Assembly: GCA_017794825.1 (NCBI GenBank)
Contig: CP051237.1
Coordinates: 4,792,501-4,856,500 of the forward strand
From: Pararhizobium sp.
GTDB taxonomy: Bacteria > Pseudomonadota > Alphaproteobacteria > Rhizobiales > Rhizobiaceae
Length of the DNA: 64,000 nt
Direction of reading: 5' to 3'
The notes below the pieces were generated by a model. It was not told where the DNA came from and searched no databases. It worked only from the letters and a program-made list of their open reading frames with translations. The position numbers were made by a program, and so were the translations under genes. Of this stretch, positions 40,809-52,070 are shown piece by piece (the stretch's first letter is position 1; each line of letters starts with the position of its first letter).

Positions 40809-42613
40809 CCGTTCACGACGGAACGATAGAAGAAATGAAGGACGCAGCTTCGCGCTGCGTCTTCTCCGTGCCGATGCGCGACGGAACGCAGTTGGCGCTT
40901 GATGTCTATGGACCACTGGAGCAGCGTCAACCCGTTGTGCTCGAACGCACACCCTATGGCCGGCGTCGCACTGACCAGTCGGAGCGATACGCCGGGATGG
41001 AAAAATCGCTGTCGAGGGATCGGATCGCGAAACGCTTCGTGGAGGCGGGTTTCATCTATGCGGTTCAGGACTGCCGCGGTTGCGGTGACTCCGGGGGACG
41101 TTTCTCAAAGTATCTGCAGGAGCCGAAGGACGGTGTGGACACGATTGGCTGGTTGCGGCGTCAGGCGTGGTGCGACGGCGTCGTGGCGATGACCGGCTTC
41201 TCCTATGGCGCGGCATGCCAGATGTCGCTGGTGGGTTTCGAGGACGAGGAGCCGGACACGGTGATACCGGATTGCGGCGGGTTTTCCGAGGCCTATCGAA
41301 GCGGCGTTCGGCAAGGCGGCGCACTGGCGATGAAACAGGCGACGTGGGCGCACGCGCAGGCGATCCGCGACCTGGTCGCAACGGGCGATATCCTGGCCGC
41401 CGATACGCTGCGCGTGCAGGATCTTGAACAATGGCTTTTGGACAGTCCCTGGATTGCAGGCCACTCACCTCTGGAAAACGCGGTGGAGCATCGCGACAAT
41501 CTCGCCGCGTTCTGGCAGGCCGGCGAAGATTCGGACTTCTGGCGCGCGCCCGGCCTGTGGACAGACAAGACAAAACTGGCGCAGAGCCGGACGCCGTCTT
41601 TCTTCGTGACCAGCTGGTTCGACACGTCTTCGGTTTCGGTGGTCGAGAATTTCCAGGCGATGCTCGCCGCACCGAAGCGTCTTGTCATCGGGCCATGGGA
41701 TCATGGCGCCAGGTTCACGAGCGTCGGCGGCGGCGTTGATTTTGGTCGAAGTTCCGTTCCGGAAGATGGCCTGGGCGGCTCGATGCTCGATCTGCGTCTC
41801 GAATGGCTGCAGGCCGTGCGCGACGGGCGGGCGCTGCCGCTGGGCGTCACCTATTTCGAGATGGGCGGCGGCGACGGCGGTCTCGATGCGAACGGTCATA
41901 TCAAGCATGGCGGGCGATGGCGCGAGGCCGCGTCATGGCCTCCGGACGATTGTCGCGCAATGACGCTGCAGCTTTCGGAAGGGCGCTTGTTTGCCGACCG
42001 GGTCACCGCCGAACCGTCACGATGGATCAGCGATCCCGACAGACCGGTTCCGACGCTCGGCGGCGCCATCAATTCGGGCGAGCCTGTCATGTCGGGCGGC
42101 ATGTGGGACCAGAATGCTGTCTTTCCCATCGTGGAGGACGCAGGAGGAATGCGCTGTCAGCGAGACGATGTTCTTGTCTTCATGAGCGCGCCACTTGAAG
42201 AAGATGTCGCAATCGCCGGCGCGCCGTTCATCGACGTCCATGTTTCCGCGGATCGTCCGGATGTGGACATCACCATGAAGCTGATCGACTGCTATCCGGA
42301 CGGTCCTGCGTTGAATCTCTCCGACGGCATTCTGCGTCTTCGCTACCGGGAGGGTTTCGATGCGGCGGTCATGATGACGCGTGGCGAGATCGTGTCGGCG
42401 CGCGTCATCGGCTCACCCTGCGCCAACCTTTTCAAAAGGGGGCACCGCATTCGCGTCGATATCGCAGCAAGCAACTTCCCCAACTTCGACATCAATCCGC
42501 AAACCGGCGGCCCGCAGGGCGTCCCGCAGCAGCGCCAGATTGCTGAAATAAAGCTCCATTCGACGACCGATCAGCCGTCCTTGCTGACGCTTCCGGTGAG
42601 GTCCGTTCAATGA
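40805..42613 (+). CDS. CocE/NonD family alpha/beta hydrolase (X-Pro dipeptidyl-peptidase S15 type)
   Basis: This 602-residue serine hydrolase has the nucleophile in M-T-G-F-S-Y-G-A-A (near residue 135), the catalytic Asp probably in S-W-F-D-T-S-S, the His in I-G-P-W-D-H-G, and the C-terminal jelly-roll domain of cocaine esterase relatives. No signal peptide is visible, so it acts in the cytoplasm. It sits between the binding protein and permease genes (4-bp overlaps on both sides), which implies that the imported molecule is an ester, acyl-peptide or Xaa-Pro peptide. The precise substrate is unknown. Confidence 0.92.
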   Translation: MTVHDGTIEEMKDAASRCVFSVPMRDGTQLALDVYGPLEQRQPVVLERTPYGRRRTDQSERYAGMEKSLSRDRIAKRFVEAGFIYAVQDCRGCGDSGGRFSKYLQEPKDGVDTIGWLRRQAWCDGVVAMTGFSYGAACQMSLVGFEDEEPDTVIPDCGGFSEAYRSGVRQGGALAMKQATWAHAQAIRDLVATGDILAADTLRVQDLEQWLLDSPWIAGHSPLENAVEHRDNLAAFWQAGEDSDFWRAPGLWTDKTKLAQSRTPSFFVTSWFDTSSVSVVENFQAMLAAPKRLVIGPWDHGARFTSVGGGVDFGRSSVPEDGLGGSMLDLRLEWLQAVRDGRALPLGVTYFEMGGGDGGLDANGHIKHGGRWREAASWPPDDCRAMTLQLSEGRLFADRVTAEPSRWISDPDRPVPTLGGAINSGEPVMSGGMWDQNAVFPIVEDAGGMRCQRDDVLVFMSAPLEEDVAIAGAPFIDVHVSADRPDVDITMKLIDCYPDGPALNLSDGILRLRYREGFDAAVMMTRGEIVSARVIGSPCANLFKRGHRIRVDIAASNFPNFDINPQTGGPQGVPQQRQIAEIKLHSTTDQPSLLTLPVRSVQ

Positions 42614-43587
42614 TCGCCTTCATCATCCAGCGTGTCTTCCAGGGCGCCGCGGTCGTTCTCGCAATGTCGCTGATCGTATTTGTCGGCGTCTACGCCATCG
42701 GCGATCCGGTCGAGATACTGATCAATCCGGACGCCGACCAGCAGACCAGAGAGGCTGTCAGACAGTCTCTCGGGCTCGATAAGCCGTTGTGGATGCAGTA
42801 TCTGTATTTCGTCAAATCGGCTTTGCACGGCGATCTCGGAACCTCCTTCGTCTTCAACATTCCGGCGATCCAGCTCATACTCCAGCGCTTGCCGGCGACG
42901 CTCGAATTGGCGTTGACGGCGACGGTTCTGGCCATCCTGCTGGGTATCCCGCTCGGCCTGGTCAGCGGATTGAACGACAAGCGCTGGTATTCCCGCATGA
43001 TCATGGCGGGATCGATACTGGGATTCTCGCTTCCGACCTTCTGGGTCGGCCTCATCCTGATCCTCGTCTTCGGCGTATGGCTTGGCTGGCTTCCGGTCTA
43101 CGGGCGCGGTGACACGGTGCGGTTCCTTGGCGTGGAGTGGAGCATATTCACGCTCGACGGTCTCAGGCACATCATCTTGCCGGCGTTCAATCTTGCGCTG
43201 TTCAAGATTGCGCTCTTCATCCGGTTGACCCGCGCCGGCGTCATGGAAGTGGTCAATCAGGACTATATTCGCTTCGCAAACGCCATGGGCATCAAGAAGG
43301 CGCGGTTGCTGTGGCGGCATATTCTCAAGAACATCATGATCCCCATCGTTACGGTGATCGGCATCGAATTCGGATCGGTGGTCGCCTTCGCCGTCGTCAC
43401 GGAGTCCATCTTTAACTGGCCCGGCATGGGCAAATTGATCATCGAGTCCATCAACCATCTCGATCGGCCGGTGATCGTCGCCTACCTGATGGTCATCGTC
43501 GTGATGTTCGTCATCATCAACCTGCTCGTTGACCTGCTTTATGCGGGTCTCGATCCGCGGGTCAGGCTGGGGAGCAGCAATCGATGA
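42610..43587 (+). CDS. Peptide-type ABC importer permease, DppB-like
   Basis: This 325-residue membrane protein begins M-I-A-F-I-I-Q-R-V-F-Q-G-A-A-V-V-L and has six likely membrane segments, L-G-L-D-K-P-L-W-M-Q-Y and the EAA loop F-A-N-A-M-G-I-K-K-A-R. It forms the channel with the DppC-like protein that follows. The ATG at 42610 overlaps the hydrolase stop by 4 bp. Confidence 0.92.
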   Translation: MIAFIIQRVFQGAAVVLAMSLIVFVGVYAIGDPVEILINPDADQQTREAVRQSLGLDKPLWMQYLYFVKSALHGDLGTSFVFNIPAIQLILQRLPATLELALTATVLAILLGIPLGLVSGLNDKRWYSRMIMAGSILGFSLPTFWVGLILILVFGVWLGWLPVYGRGDTVRFLGVEWSIFTLDGLRHIILPAFNLALFKIALFIRLTRAGVMEVVNQDYIRFANAMGIKKARLLWRHILKNIMIPIVTVIGIEFGSVVAFAVVTESIFNWPGMGKLIIESINHLDRPVIVAYLMVIVVMFVIINLLVDLLYAGLDPRVRLGSSNR

Positions 43588-44525
43588 GCGACCTTGGTCT
43601 GAATTCCGGCGCATCTCCAAAATTCACCGGCCCCATGCGGGCGCTCGGTGAAAGGTCGGAGAGGCTGCGCAATTTCCTGCTGGAATATGCGCATAGTCCC
43701 ATCGCAGTCGTCGGCGGCGGCATACTCGTCCTGCTTCTCCTGATCGCGATATTCGCGCCATGGATTGCGCCGCAAAACCCTTATGATCTGGCAAGCCTGT
43801 CAATTCTGGATGCGCGCCTGCCGCCGGGCTCCGAAAGCTACAACGGTTATACCCATTGGCTGGGCACTGACGGGGTCGGACGCGATCTGCTGAGCGCCAT
43901 CATGTACGGATTGAGGATTTCGCTGAGCGTCGGCGTGCTCAGTTCGCTGTTTGCGCTGCTGATCGGAATGTTCGTCGGCCTTTTCGCAGCCTATACGGGC
44001 GGCAGGACCGAGAACATCATCATGCGCATTGTCGATCTTCAGATGAGCTTTCCGGCCATACTGATCGCGCTTATCCTGCTCGCAATTCTGGGGAGGGGCG
44101 CCGAAAAGACGATGATTGCGCTCATCGCCGTGCAATGGGCCTACTATGCGCGCACCGTGCGGGCGTCGGCTCTGGTGGAGCGCGAGCGCGAATATATCGA
44201 GGCCGCGCGCGGCCAGCGTCTTGGCCATTTCCGGATCGTGTCGCGCCACCTGCTTCCCAATTGCTTCGCGCCGTTGCTCGTCGTGCTGACGGTCCAGGTA
44301 GCCCATGCGATCACGCTGGAGGCGACGTTGAGTTTCCTCGGTATAGGCTTGCCGGAGACGCAGCCGTCGCTCGGACTGCTGATCGCCAATGGCTACCAGT
44401 ATCTCCTCAGCGGGTCCTACTGGATTTCGATCTTTCCAGGCGTCGCCCTGTTGATCACGATCCTGTCGATCAACCTGGTCGGAGACAGACTGCGAGAGCT
44501 TCTCAATCCGGGGATGAGACGATGA
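43584..44525 (+). CDS. Peptide-type ABC importer permease, DppC-like
   Basis: This 313-residue membrane protein has a polar N-terminal ~35 residues and six likely membrane segments. It carries the DppC marker G-T-D-G-V-G-R-D-L-L-S-A-I-M-Y-G and the EAA loop E-A-A-R-G-Q-R-L-G-H-F-R-I. It pairs with the preceding DppB-like permease. ATGA overlaps link it to both neighbours. Unlike the first transporter, the permease and ATPase are separate proteins here. Confidence 0.92.
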   Translation: MSDLGLNSGASPKFTGPMRALGERSERLRNFLLEYAHSPIAVVGGGILVLLLLIAIFAPWIAPQNPYDLASLSILDARLPPGSESYNGYTHWLGTDGVGRDLLSAIMYGLRISLSVGVLSSLFALLIGMFVGLFAAYTGGRTENIIMRIVDLQMSFPAILIALILLAILGRGAEKTMIALIAVQWAYYARTVRASALVEREREYIEAARGQRLGHFRIVSRHLLPNCFAPLLVVLTVQVAHAITLEATLSFLGIGLPETQPSLGLLIANGYQYLLSGSYWISIFPGVALLITILSINLVGDRLRELLNPGMRR

Positions 44526-45508
44526 ACGCGATGCCGCCTCCGCAGCCGGTTCTGGAAGTCGAGCGGCTGAGCACGGTTTTTGACCTGCGCGCCGGTACGG
44601 TCCGATCCGTCAACGATGTCAGCTTCTCTCTGAAACGCGGAGAAATCCTCGGCATCGTCGGCGAATCCGGTTCAGGAAAGTCGGTCACGGGTCTGTCGGT
44701 TCTGGGGCTGATCGAGCCGCCGGGGCGGATCGCCGCCGGGTCGATCCGTCTGGAAGGTCGCGAACTGACGACATTGGGAGACGCTGAAAAGCGCAAGCTG
44801 CGCGGCAACGCGATTTCGATGATTTTCCAGGATCCGATGACGACGCTCAACCCGGTGCTGTCGATCGGCCGCCAGTTTTTCGAGGTGATCAACGCCCATC
44901 GCAAGGTTTCCTACGCGGCGGCGCTGGACGAGGCCGAGGCGGCGCTTGTCCAGGTCGGCATTCCGGCGGCGCGCGAGCGGCTTTCGAGTTATCCGCATGA
45001 ACTCTCTGGCGGAATGCGGCAGCGGGTCTGCATTGCCATGTCGCTCATCAACAAGCCGGCTGTGGTCATTGCGGATGAGCCGACGACCGCGCTCGATGTG
45101 ACCATTCAGGCGCAGATCCTGTACATGATGCAGAACCTCGTTCGCGATAGCGATGTCTCGCTGATCTGGGTCACCCATGATCTGAGCGTCGTCGCGGGAC
45201 TGTGCGACCGGGTCGCCGTCATGTACGCCGGTCGCATCGTGGAAACCGGACCGGTGGAGGATGTGCTTGGCAATCCGCGTCATCCCTATACGAGAGGTCT
45301 GTTGGACAGCATCCCGGGCGACGCGGAGCCTGGCCGGCTGTTGCGTCAGGTGCCGGGGACGCAGCCGTCTCCGCTCGATCTGCCTCAGGGTTGCTCGTTT
45401 CGGCCGCGCTGCAGCCAAGCGCGAGACGAATGCAGGAACGAATTGACATCCGATCAGGTCGGTCCCGACCATTTCGTTCGGTGTTTATTCAAGCTGGGTG
45501 GAGACTGA
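44522..45508 (+). CDS. Peptide-type ABC importer ATPase, DppD-like
   Basis: This 328-residue ATPase has Walker A G-E-S-G-S-G-K-S-V, signature L-S-G-G-M-R-Q-R, Walker B V-V-I-A-D-E-P-T-T-A-L-D and the terminal P-Q-G-C-S-F-R-P-R-C motif of oligopeptide ATPases. It energises the second peptide-type transporter. The ATG at 44522 lies in an ATGA overlap with the permease; the open frame reaches further upstream only because of the permease coding sequence. Confidence 0.92.
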   Translation: MNAMPPPQPVLEVERLSTVFDLRAGTVRSVNDVSFSLKRGEILGIVGESGSGKSVTGLSVLGLIEPPGRIAAGSIRLEGRELTTLGDAEKRKLRGNAISMIFQDPMTTLNPVLSIGRQFFEVINAHRKVSYAAALDEAEAALVQVGIPAARERLSSYPHELSGGMRQRVCIAMSLINKPAVVIADEPTTALDVTIQAQILYMMQNLVRDSDVSLIWVTHDLSVVAGLCDRVAVMYAGRIVETGPVEDVLGNPRHPYTRGLLDSIPGDAEPGRLLRQVPGTQPSPLDLPQGCSFRPRCSQARDECRNELTSDQVGPDHFVRCLFKLGGD

Positions 45509-45509
45509 A

Positions 45510-46550
45510 ATGCTGGGCGAGATTGACAGGACAGCGGACAAGAAAGCGGTCCAAACCGCTGCGCCCTATGTCGAGATACGCAATGCCTCGAGAAACTTCG
45601 TACAGAAGATGAGTCCGGTCGAGGCGCTGCTATCGCGCGCCGGAATGAACTACTCCGATCGCGTCGTACAGGCGGTGTCGGACGTGTCCCTTGAAATCCC
45701 CAGAGGTACGGCGCTCGGTGTCGTCGGGGAGAGCGGTTGCGGAAAGTCGACGCTCGGACGAATGGCGGCAGGGTTGCTCTCCGCCACCAATGGTGAGGTC
45801 GTTTTCGATGGCGAACGCATGGACGCGGGTCACGCCGGTATGTCGGCCAGAGACATGCTGCGGGTGCAGATGGTTTTCCAGAACCCGATGGCTTCGCTCA
45901 ATCCCCGGCAGAAGGTTGTCGATATTGTTACCGAGGCTGCTGTGTATCATGGTCTGATACGCAGACGGGAAAGGCAGGATTTCGCCGCGGAATTGTTGCG
46001 GGAAGTGGGTCTGCCTCCCGACGTGCTGAACCGCCTGCCGCACCAATTTTCCGGCGGGCAGCGCCAGAGGATCGGGATCGCGCGCGCCTTGTCTGTGTCG
46101 CCAGAATTCCTGATTTGCGACGAGCCCGTCGCAGCGCTGGACGTGCTGATTCAAGCCCAGATCATCAACCTGCTGCTCGAACTGAAAGAGCGTCGCAAAC
46201 TTACGTTGCTGTTCATCAGCCATGATCTCGGAGTCGTTCGCCACATATGCGACGAAGTCGTCGTGATGTATCTCGGCCGGATAGTGGAGCGGGCGTCGAC
46301 CGCCGATCTGTTCGCACGCCCGGTCCATCCCTATACGCAAGCCCTGTTCCGGGAAATTCCGCGAATTCGCTCCGGACGTCGCGCATACGAGCCGATCAGC
46401 GGCGAAATACCGTCGCCGTTGTCGCCACCGACCGGATGTCATTTTCACCCGCGATGTCCGTGCGTGATGGACAAATGCTCGGTGGATACACCACCGCTGA
46501 TCCCCGTCGGGAATGGGCGCGTGGCGCGATGCTGGCTGCCGTCGCTCTGA
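45510..46550 (+). CDS. Peptide-type ABC importer ATPase, DppF-like
   Basis: This 346-residue ATPase has Walker A G-E-S-G-C-G-K-S-T, signature F-S-G-G-Q-R-Q-R, Walker B F-L-I-C-D-E-P-V-A-A-L-D and the C-terminal P-P-T-G-C-H-F-H-P-R-C-P. About 20 extra residues at the N-terminus and a Y-S-D-R-V insertion before the Walker A region are slightly unusual. ATG at 45510 is chosen over GTG at 45498 because GGTGGAG precedes it properly. It is the last gene of the operon. Confidence 0.91.
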   Translation: MLGEIDRTADKKAVQTAAPYVEIRNASRNFVQKMSPVEALLSRAGMNYSDRVVQAVSDVSLEIPRGTALGVVGESGCGKSTLGRMAAGLLSATNGEVVFDGERMDAGHAGMSARDMLRVQMVFQNPMASLNPRQKVVDIVTEAAVYHGLIRRRERQDFAAELLREVGLPPDVLNRLPHQFSGGQRQRIGIARALSVSPEFLICDEPVAALDVLIQAQIINLLLELKERRKLTLLFISHDLGVVRHICDEVVVMYLGRIVERASTADLFARPVHPYTQALFREIPRIRSGRRAYEPISGEIPSPLSPPTGCHFHPRCPCVMDKCSVDTPPLIPVGNGRVARCWLPSL

Positions 46551-46618
46551 CAAGTGAAACGACGCCCTGATTTTCAGACGAATTTCGGTGAATGATTCAG
46601 GAAATCCGGTAACCGATC

Positions 46619-46753
46619 TTACTGGGTCGCGTTCTCGATGGCTTCGCCCAGCTCTTCCGCCGGTCCGTCCTGCCTCCAGTCGATCTGCGTTCCTGCAACG
46701 AAGGCTATGATGACTGCTGCCGCTACGACGATACCCAAGGTTACCGGTTTCAT
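46619..46753 (-). CDS. Small single-span membrane protein (44 residues)
   Basis: A short frame on the minus strand starts with ATG behind AAAGGA and encodes M-K-P-V-T-L-G-I-V followed by an Ala/Val/Ile-rich membrane segment (residues ~4-21). A polar tail rich in Asp and Glu, ending E-A-I-E-N-A-T-Q, follows. Small inner-membrane proteins with one span and an acidic tail are frequent in Hyphomicrobiales and are often missed by gene finders. The function is unknown. It lies in the gap between the second transporter operon and the DUF1328 gene, on the opposite strand. Confidence 0.6.
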   Translation of the reverse strand: MKPVTLGIVVAAAVIIAFVAGTQIDWRQDGPAEELGEAIENATQ

Positions 46754-46893
46754 GATCCGTCCTTTTCCAATTTCGATCGCTTTCAAACGCGCCGCTCGCT
46801 GATCGGTTCCCCAATATGTCCAATCGAACTATGGGAACTACTCGCGCACAGCGTGCGTTTACATGCAGATCAATTGAATGGGAGAATCACACC

Positions 46894-47067
46894 ATGCTTG
46901 GTTGGGCAATCACGTTTCTTGTTGTCGCGCTCATCGCTGGCCTCCTTGGTTTCGGCGGCGTTGCCGCAATCTCGGCCAATGTGGCGCAGGTGCTGTTCGT
47001 CGTGTTCCTGGTGCTTTTCGCCATCGCTCTGCTGGCGAACGCCCTGAGGGGTCGGCCTCCTCACTGA
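46894..47067 (+). CDS. DUF1328 family small membrane protein
   Basis: This 57-residue hydrophobic protein has two membrane segments: M-L-G-W-A-I-T-F-L-V-V-A-L-I-A-G-L-L-G-F-G-G and V-A-Q-V-L-F-V-V-F-L-V-L-F, ending in a basic R-G-R-P. This is the standard pattern of DUF1328 (YtjA-like) proteins, widespread in Proteobacteria and of unproven function, perhaps linked to envelope stress. The ATG at 46894 follows GGGAGA; a longer frame from 46816 has no homology. Confidence 0.9.
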   Translation: MLGWAITFLVVALIAGLLGFGGVAAISANVAQVLFVVFLVLFAIALLANALRGRPPH

Positions 47068-47135
47068 CGACGCGCGGCCTTGGCGAAGGCCCGTCGGGCT
47101 CACGCGCTCGACGGGTTTACGGAAGAGGAAAATCC

Positions 47136-47627
47136 ATGATTATGTCATCAAAATACCTGTCCTCTGCGGCAGCTCTTGCTCTGTTGGCGGCGCTGACGGC
47201 GACAGCAGCCCACGGCCAGGATAATCCTGCAAACAGACAGGTCGGATCGCTGACCTGCAGCTATGATGATAGCCGTGAAGGGCCGGATGAGGATTCGTTG
47301 CCGGTCATCTGCGACTACAGACCTGAATCCGGTCCGATCGCTCACTATGAGGGATTTGTTTCAAGTCAGGCTGGCCAAGCCGTGACGGATCTGCAGAACG
47401 CCCTGCTTTGGACCGTGTTCGCCAGCGACGGCGAAGTCGATGTCGGTGACCTTTCCGGGCGATATACCGGCGTAATCGACAACGAGGCGCAGGGAGAAAA
47501 CGATGTTCCGGTCAGCTTGACCGGCGGCAACGAGATTGAATTGAAGCCGATGTCGGAAGACGCCCATAAAGGCGCTGGCCCTGCAATCCTCGAGTTGGAA
47601 ATCCGGATCAAGGCTGTGAAAGCCTGA
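47136..47627 (+). CDS. DUF992 family secreted protein
   Basis: This 163-residue exported protein has a signal peptide (M-I-M-S-S-K-Y-L-S-S-A-A-A-L-A-L-L, cleavage near A-H-G about residue 27). It then has the DUF992 pattern: Q-V-G-S-L-T-C at the mature start, V-I-C-D-Y-R-P, a central A-L-L-W-T-V-F-A and G-D-L-S-G-R-Y-T-G-V. Two Cys could form a disulphide. The family is common in Rhizobiales with no known function. GAAGAGGAA precedes the ATG. It converges with uvrB through a shared terminator. Confidence 0.85.
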   Translation: MIMSSKYLSSAAALALLAALTATAAHGQDNPANRQVGSLTCSYDDSREGPDEDSLPVICDYRPESGPIAHYEGFVSSQAGQAVTDLQNALLWTVFASDGEVDVGDLSGRYTGVIDNEAQGENDVPVSLTGGNEIELKPMSEDAHKGAGPAILELEIRIKAVKA

Positions 47628-47633
47628 TAGGCT

Positions 47634-47645
<12 letters not shown>
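47616..47645 (+). terminator. Rho-independent terminator shared by DUF992 and uvrB ends
   Basis: GTGAAAGCCT and AGGCTTCAC form a stem with one bulged A and a 3-nt loop, followed on the plus strand by CGTTTTTT. The stop codons of both convergent genes (plus at 47625-47627, minus at 47634-47636) lie inside the hairpin. Confidence 0.75.
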
Positions 47646-50246
<2,601 letters not shown>

Positions 50247-50316
50247 GGTCCGAATATGGCGTCGTTGCCGTCAAATGGAAAGGGCAGGGAGTAACCCCGG
50301 CCGTCGAATAGGTCTT

Positions 50317-50340
50317 CTCCTGACACAAGGCTGTCAGGAG
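50317..50340. terminator. Perfect 9-bp hairpin between the thioesterase gene and uvrB
   Basis: CTCCTGACA and TGTCAGGAG with a 6-nt loop lie just after the stop of the minus-strand thioesterase gene, 70 bp upstream of uvrB. No T-run follows, so it may be a weak terminator or part of the uvrB leader. Confidence 0.45.
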
Positions 50341-50347
50341 GCGGCGA

Positions 50348-50770
50348 CTACGCGCTCAGAATTTCCACCGGTCGAGGCTTGCCGCTGTCGTCCAGCGCCA
50401 CCATCACGAATCGCCCGGCGATGACGCGTTCGCGATGCGGTTTCAGGTAGCGTTGGGCCCAGGCTTCGACGTGAAGCGTCATCGATGTCCGCCCAACCTT
50501 TTCGATCTCAATATAGACACAAAGAGTGTCGCCCACGTGCATCGGCTTCTCGAAGACCATTTCGTTGACGGCCGCGGTGACGACTCGTCCGCCGGCGAGT
50601 TCCGCCGCCCGGATGCCGCAGGCAAGGTCCATCTGCGCCATTACCCAGCCTCCGAATATATCGCCGGCCGCATTGGCGTCGCCCGGCATGGCGAGCGTCC
50701 GCAGGGTAAGTTCGCCGTTCGGAACGGCGTTTGCGTCCGAGTTCATTTCCGACTCCGTCTTGCTGGTCAT
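50348..50770 (-). CDS. YciA-like acyl-CoA thioesterase (hot-dog)
   Basis: This 140-residue single hot-dog protein has motif D-A-N-A-A-G-D-I-F-G-G-W-V-M-A-Q-M-D, where N and D are catalytic in YciA-type thioesterases, and V-G-D-T-L-C-V-Y then R-F-V-M-V-A-L-D-D. It hydrolyses acyl-CoAs of varied length in the cytoplasm. The second in-frame ATG at 50746 is an alternative start. It is separated from uvrB by a hairpin, so probably transcribed on its own. Confidence 0.9.
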   Translation of the reverse strand: MTSKTESEMNSDANAVPNGELTLRTLAMPGDANAAGDIFGGWVMAQMDLACGIRAAELAGGRVVTAAVNEMVFEKPMHVGDTLCVYIEIEKVGRTSMTLHVEAWAQRYLKPHRERVIAGRFVMVALDDSGKPRPVEILSA

Positions 50771-50842
50771 GCAGAGGCATTACCTGCAAATCAGACACGG
50801 ATGCAAGGATTGCATCGGGACGTACAGTGCGATCACTGCAAA

Positions 50843-51166
50843 TCAGTATCTCCGGAACCGACCGTCATCCCAATAATCGATGTCTTCGCAGTGGCGGACC
50901 GGACATTTGGCCCGATCAGCGGTCGGAACCCATCCGGGTTTCGCCCACTCGCCAGGCTCGCACCAGCCGCTGTTGGCCACGTAGCGATCGTAGAGGGCCA
51001 TGCCCTGCACCCTCTTCGAAGGATAGCGCAGAATGGCCGCTCCCTGCTGCTGGACAATCGTTTGCACGTCCCGGCATTGCATCGTGTTGACGTTGTACCG
51101 GTTGATCGCTTGCGCCGGCAGACCGCTCAACATCAGTGTAACGGCGGCAAGAATGATGAATCGCAT
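50843..51166 (-). CDS. Exported hypothetical protein with conserved cysteines
   Basis: This 107-residue protein has a signal peptide (M-R-F-I-I-L-A-A-V-T-L-M-L-S-G, cleavage after A-Q-A near residue 21). The mature part has four Cys (M-Q-C-R, G-W-C-E, A-K-C-P, R-H-C-E) and ends in an aromatic/Arg stretch. GGAGGATT precedes the ATG at 51166; the longer frame from 51232 is not supported. Similar small periplasmic proteins occur in Rhizobiales. The function is unknown. Confidence 0.8.
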   Translation of the reverse strand: MRFIILAAVTLMLSGLPAQAINRYNVNTMQCRDVQTIVQQQGAAILRYPSKRVQGMALYDRYVANSGWCEPGEWAKPGWVPTADRAKCPVRHCEDIDYWDDGRFRRY

Positions 51167-51365
51167 TTCCAATCCTCCGGCGAAGAGTTGCAAGTCAACG
51201 GGTATTGTCACCAACATGTCCTTTGGCGTCATTTAAATATAATAGTAAAGGCGTTGGAAATTATGGCGCTTGCATAACAGGGAAGTGATCCCGTTTCCCG
51301 GAATGTGTTGTCATATCCAATATTCGCAGACCTGACGAGACTTTGTCACACAACGGAGACGGCGA

Positions 51366-52046
51366 ATGTTTGACGGCTTCCCAAGAGAAACGCTGGGCTT
51401 TCTGAAAGGATTGCACGTCAACAACACCAGGGAGTGGTTCGAGGCTCATCGGCAGGAGTATGAAACTTTGGTCGTCGAGCCGGCGCTCAACCTTGTCGCA
51501 GCCATGGCTCCGATTGCAGAGAGATTGACACCGCCGCACCAGGCGGCGCCGAAGATCAACCAGTCGCTGCGGCGGATCTATCGCGACACCCGGTTCTCGA
51601 AGGACAAGACGCCCTATAACCCCAGAATTCATATGGTTTTCTGGACCGGAGAGCATCCGAACAGGTCTGCCGGCATCCATCTGGTTCTCGCTCATGATCA
51701 TTTTGGTTATGGTTCCGGTCATTGGGCTTTTGATGCGAAAGGCCTTGAGAGATATCGACGCTCGGTTCTTGACGAGGCTGCTCGGGGGGAACTGGAATCT
51801 GCGCTTGAAAGCGCGTCTGAAATTGGCTGTCTTCTTGGCGAAGAGGAACTGAAGCGCCTTCCGAAGGGTTATGATGCAGACGGTCGCGCGGCTCAATTGC
51901 TCCGACGGAAGGGTCTCGTAGCGAGAACCGGCGAGAACATCGGTTTCGATGAACGCATATTCGGACCGCGGGCAGTGGATTTTGTGACGGATATCTTTGA
52001 AGCGCTTGCGCCGCTCGACGCCTGGATAGACCGTTATGTGACCTGA
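51366..52046 (+). CDS. DUF2461 (TIGR02453) family protein
   Basis: This 226-residue soluble protein begins F-D-G-F-P-R-E-T-L-G-F-L-K-G-L-H-V-N-N-T and has R-E-W-F-E-A-H-R, R-I-Y-R-D-T-R-F-S-K-D-K-T-P-Y (the diagnostic block, about 70-82) and G-H-W-A-F. The family is widespread in bacteria and fungi but its function is not established. The stop is directly followed by the frame of the extensin-like gene, so the two are probably co-transcribed. Confidence 0.9.
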   Translation: MFDGFPRETLGFLKGLHVNNTREWFEAHRQEYETLVVEPALNLVAAMAPIAERLTPPHQAAPKINQSLRRIYRDTRFSKDKTPYNPRIHMVFWTGEHPNRSAGIHLVLAHDHFGYGSGHWAFDAKGLERYRRSVLDEAARGELESALESASEIGCLLGEEELKRLPKGYDADGRAAQLLRRKGLVARTGENIGFDERIFGPRAVDFVTDIFEALAPLDAWIDRYVT

Positions 52047-52070
52047 TTGTTGCGACGGAGATTGTTTTTG

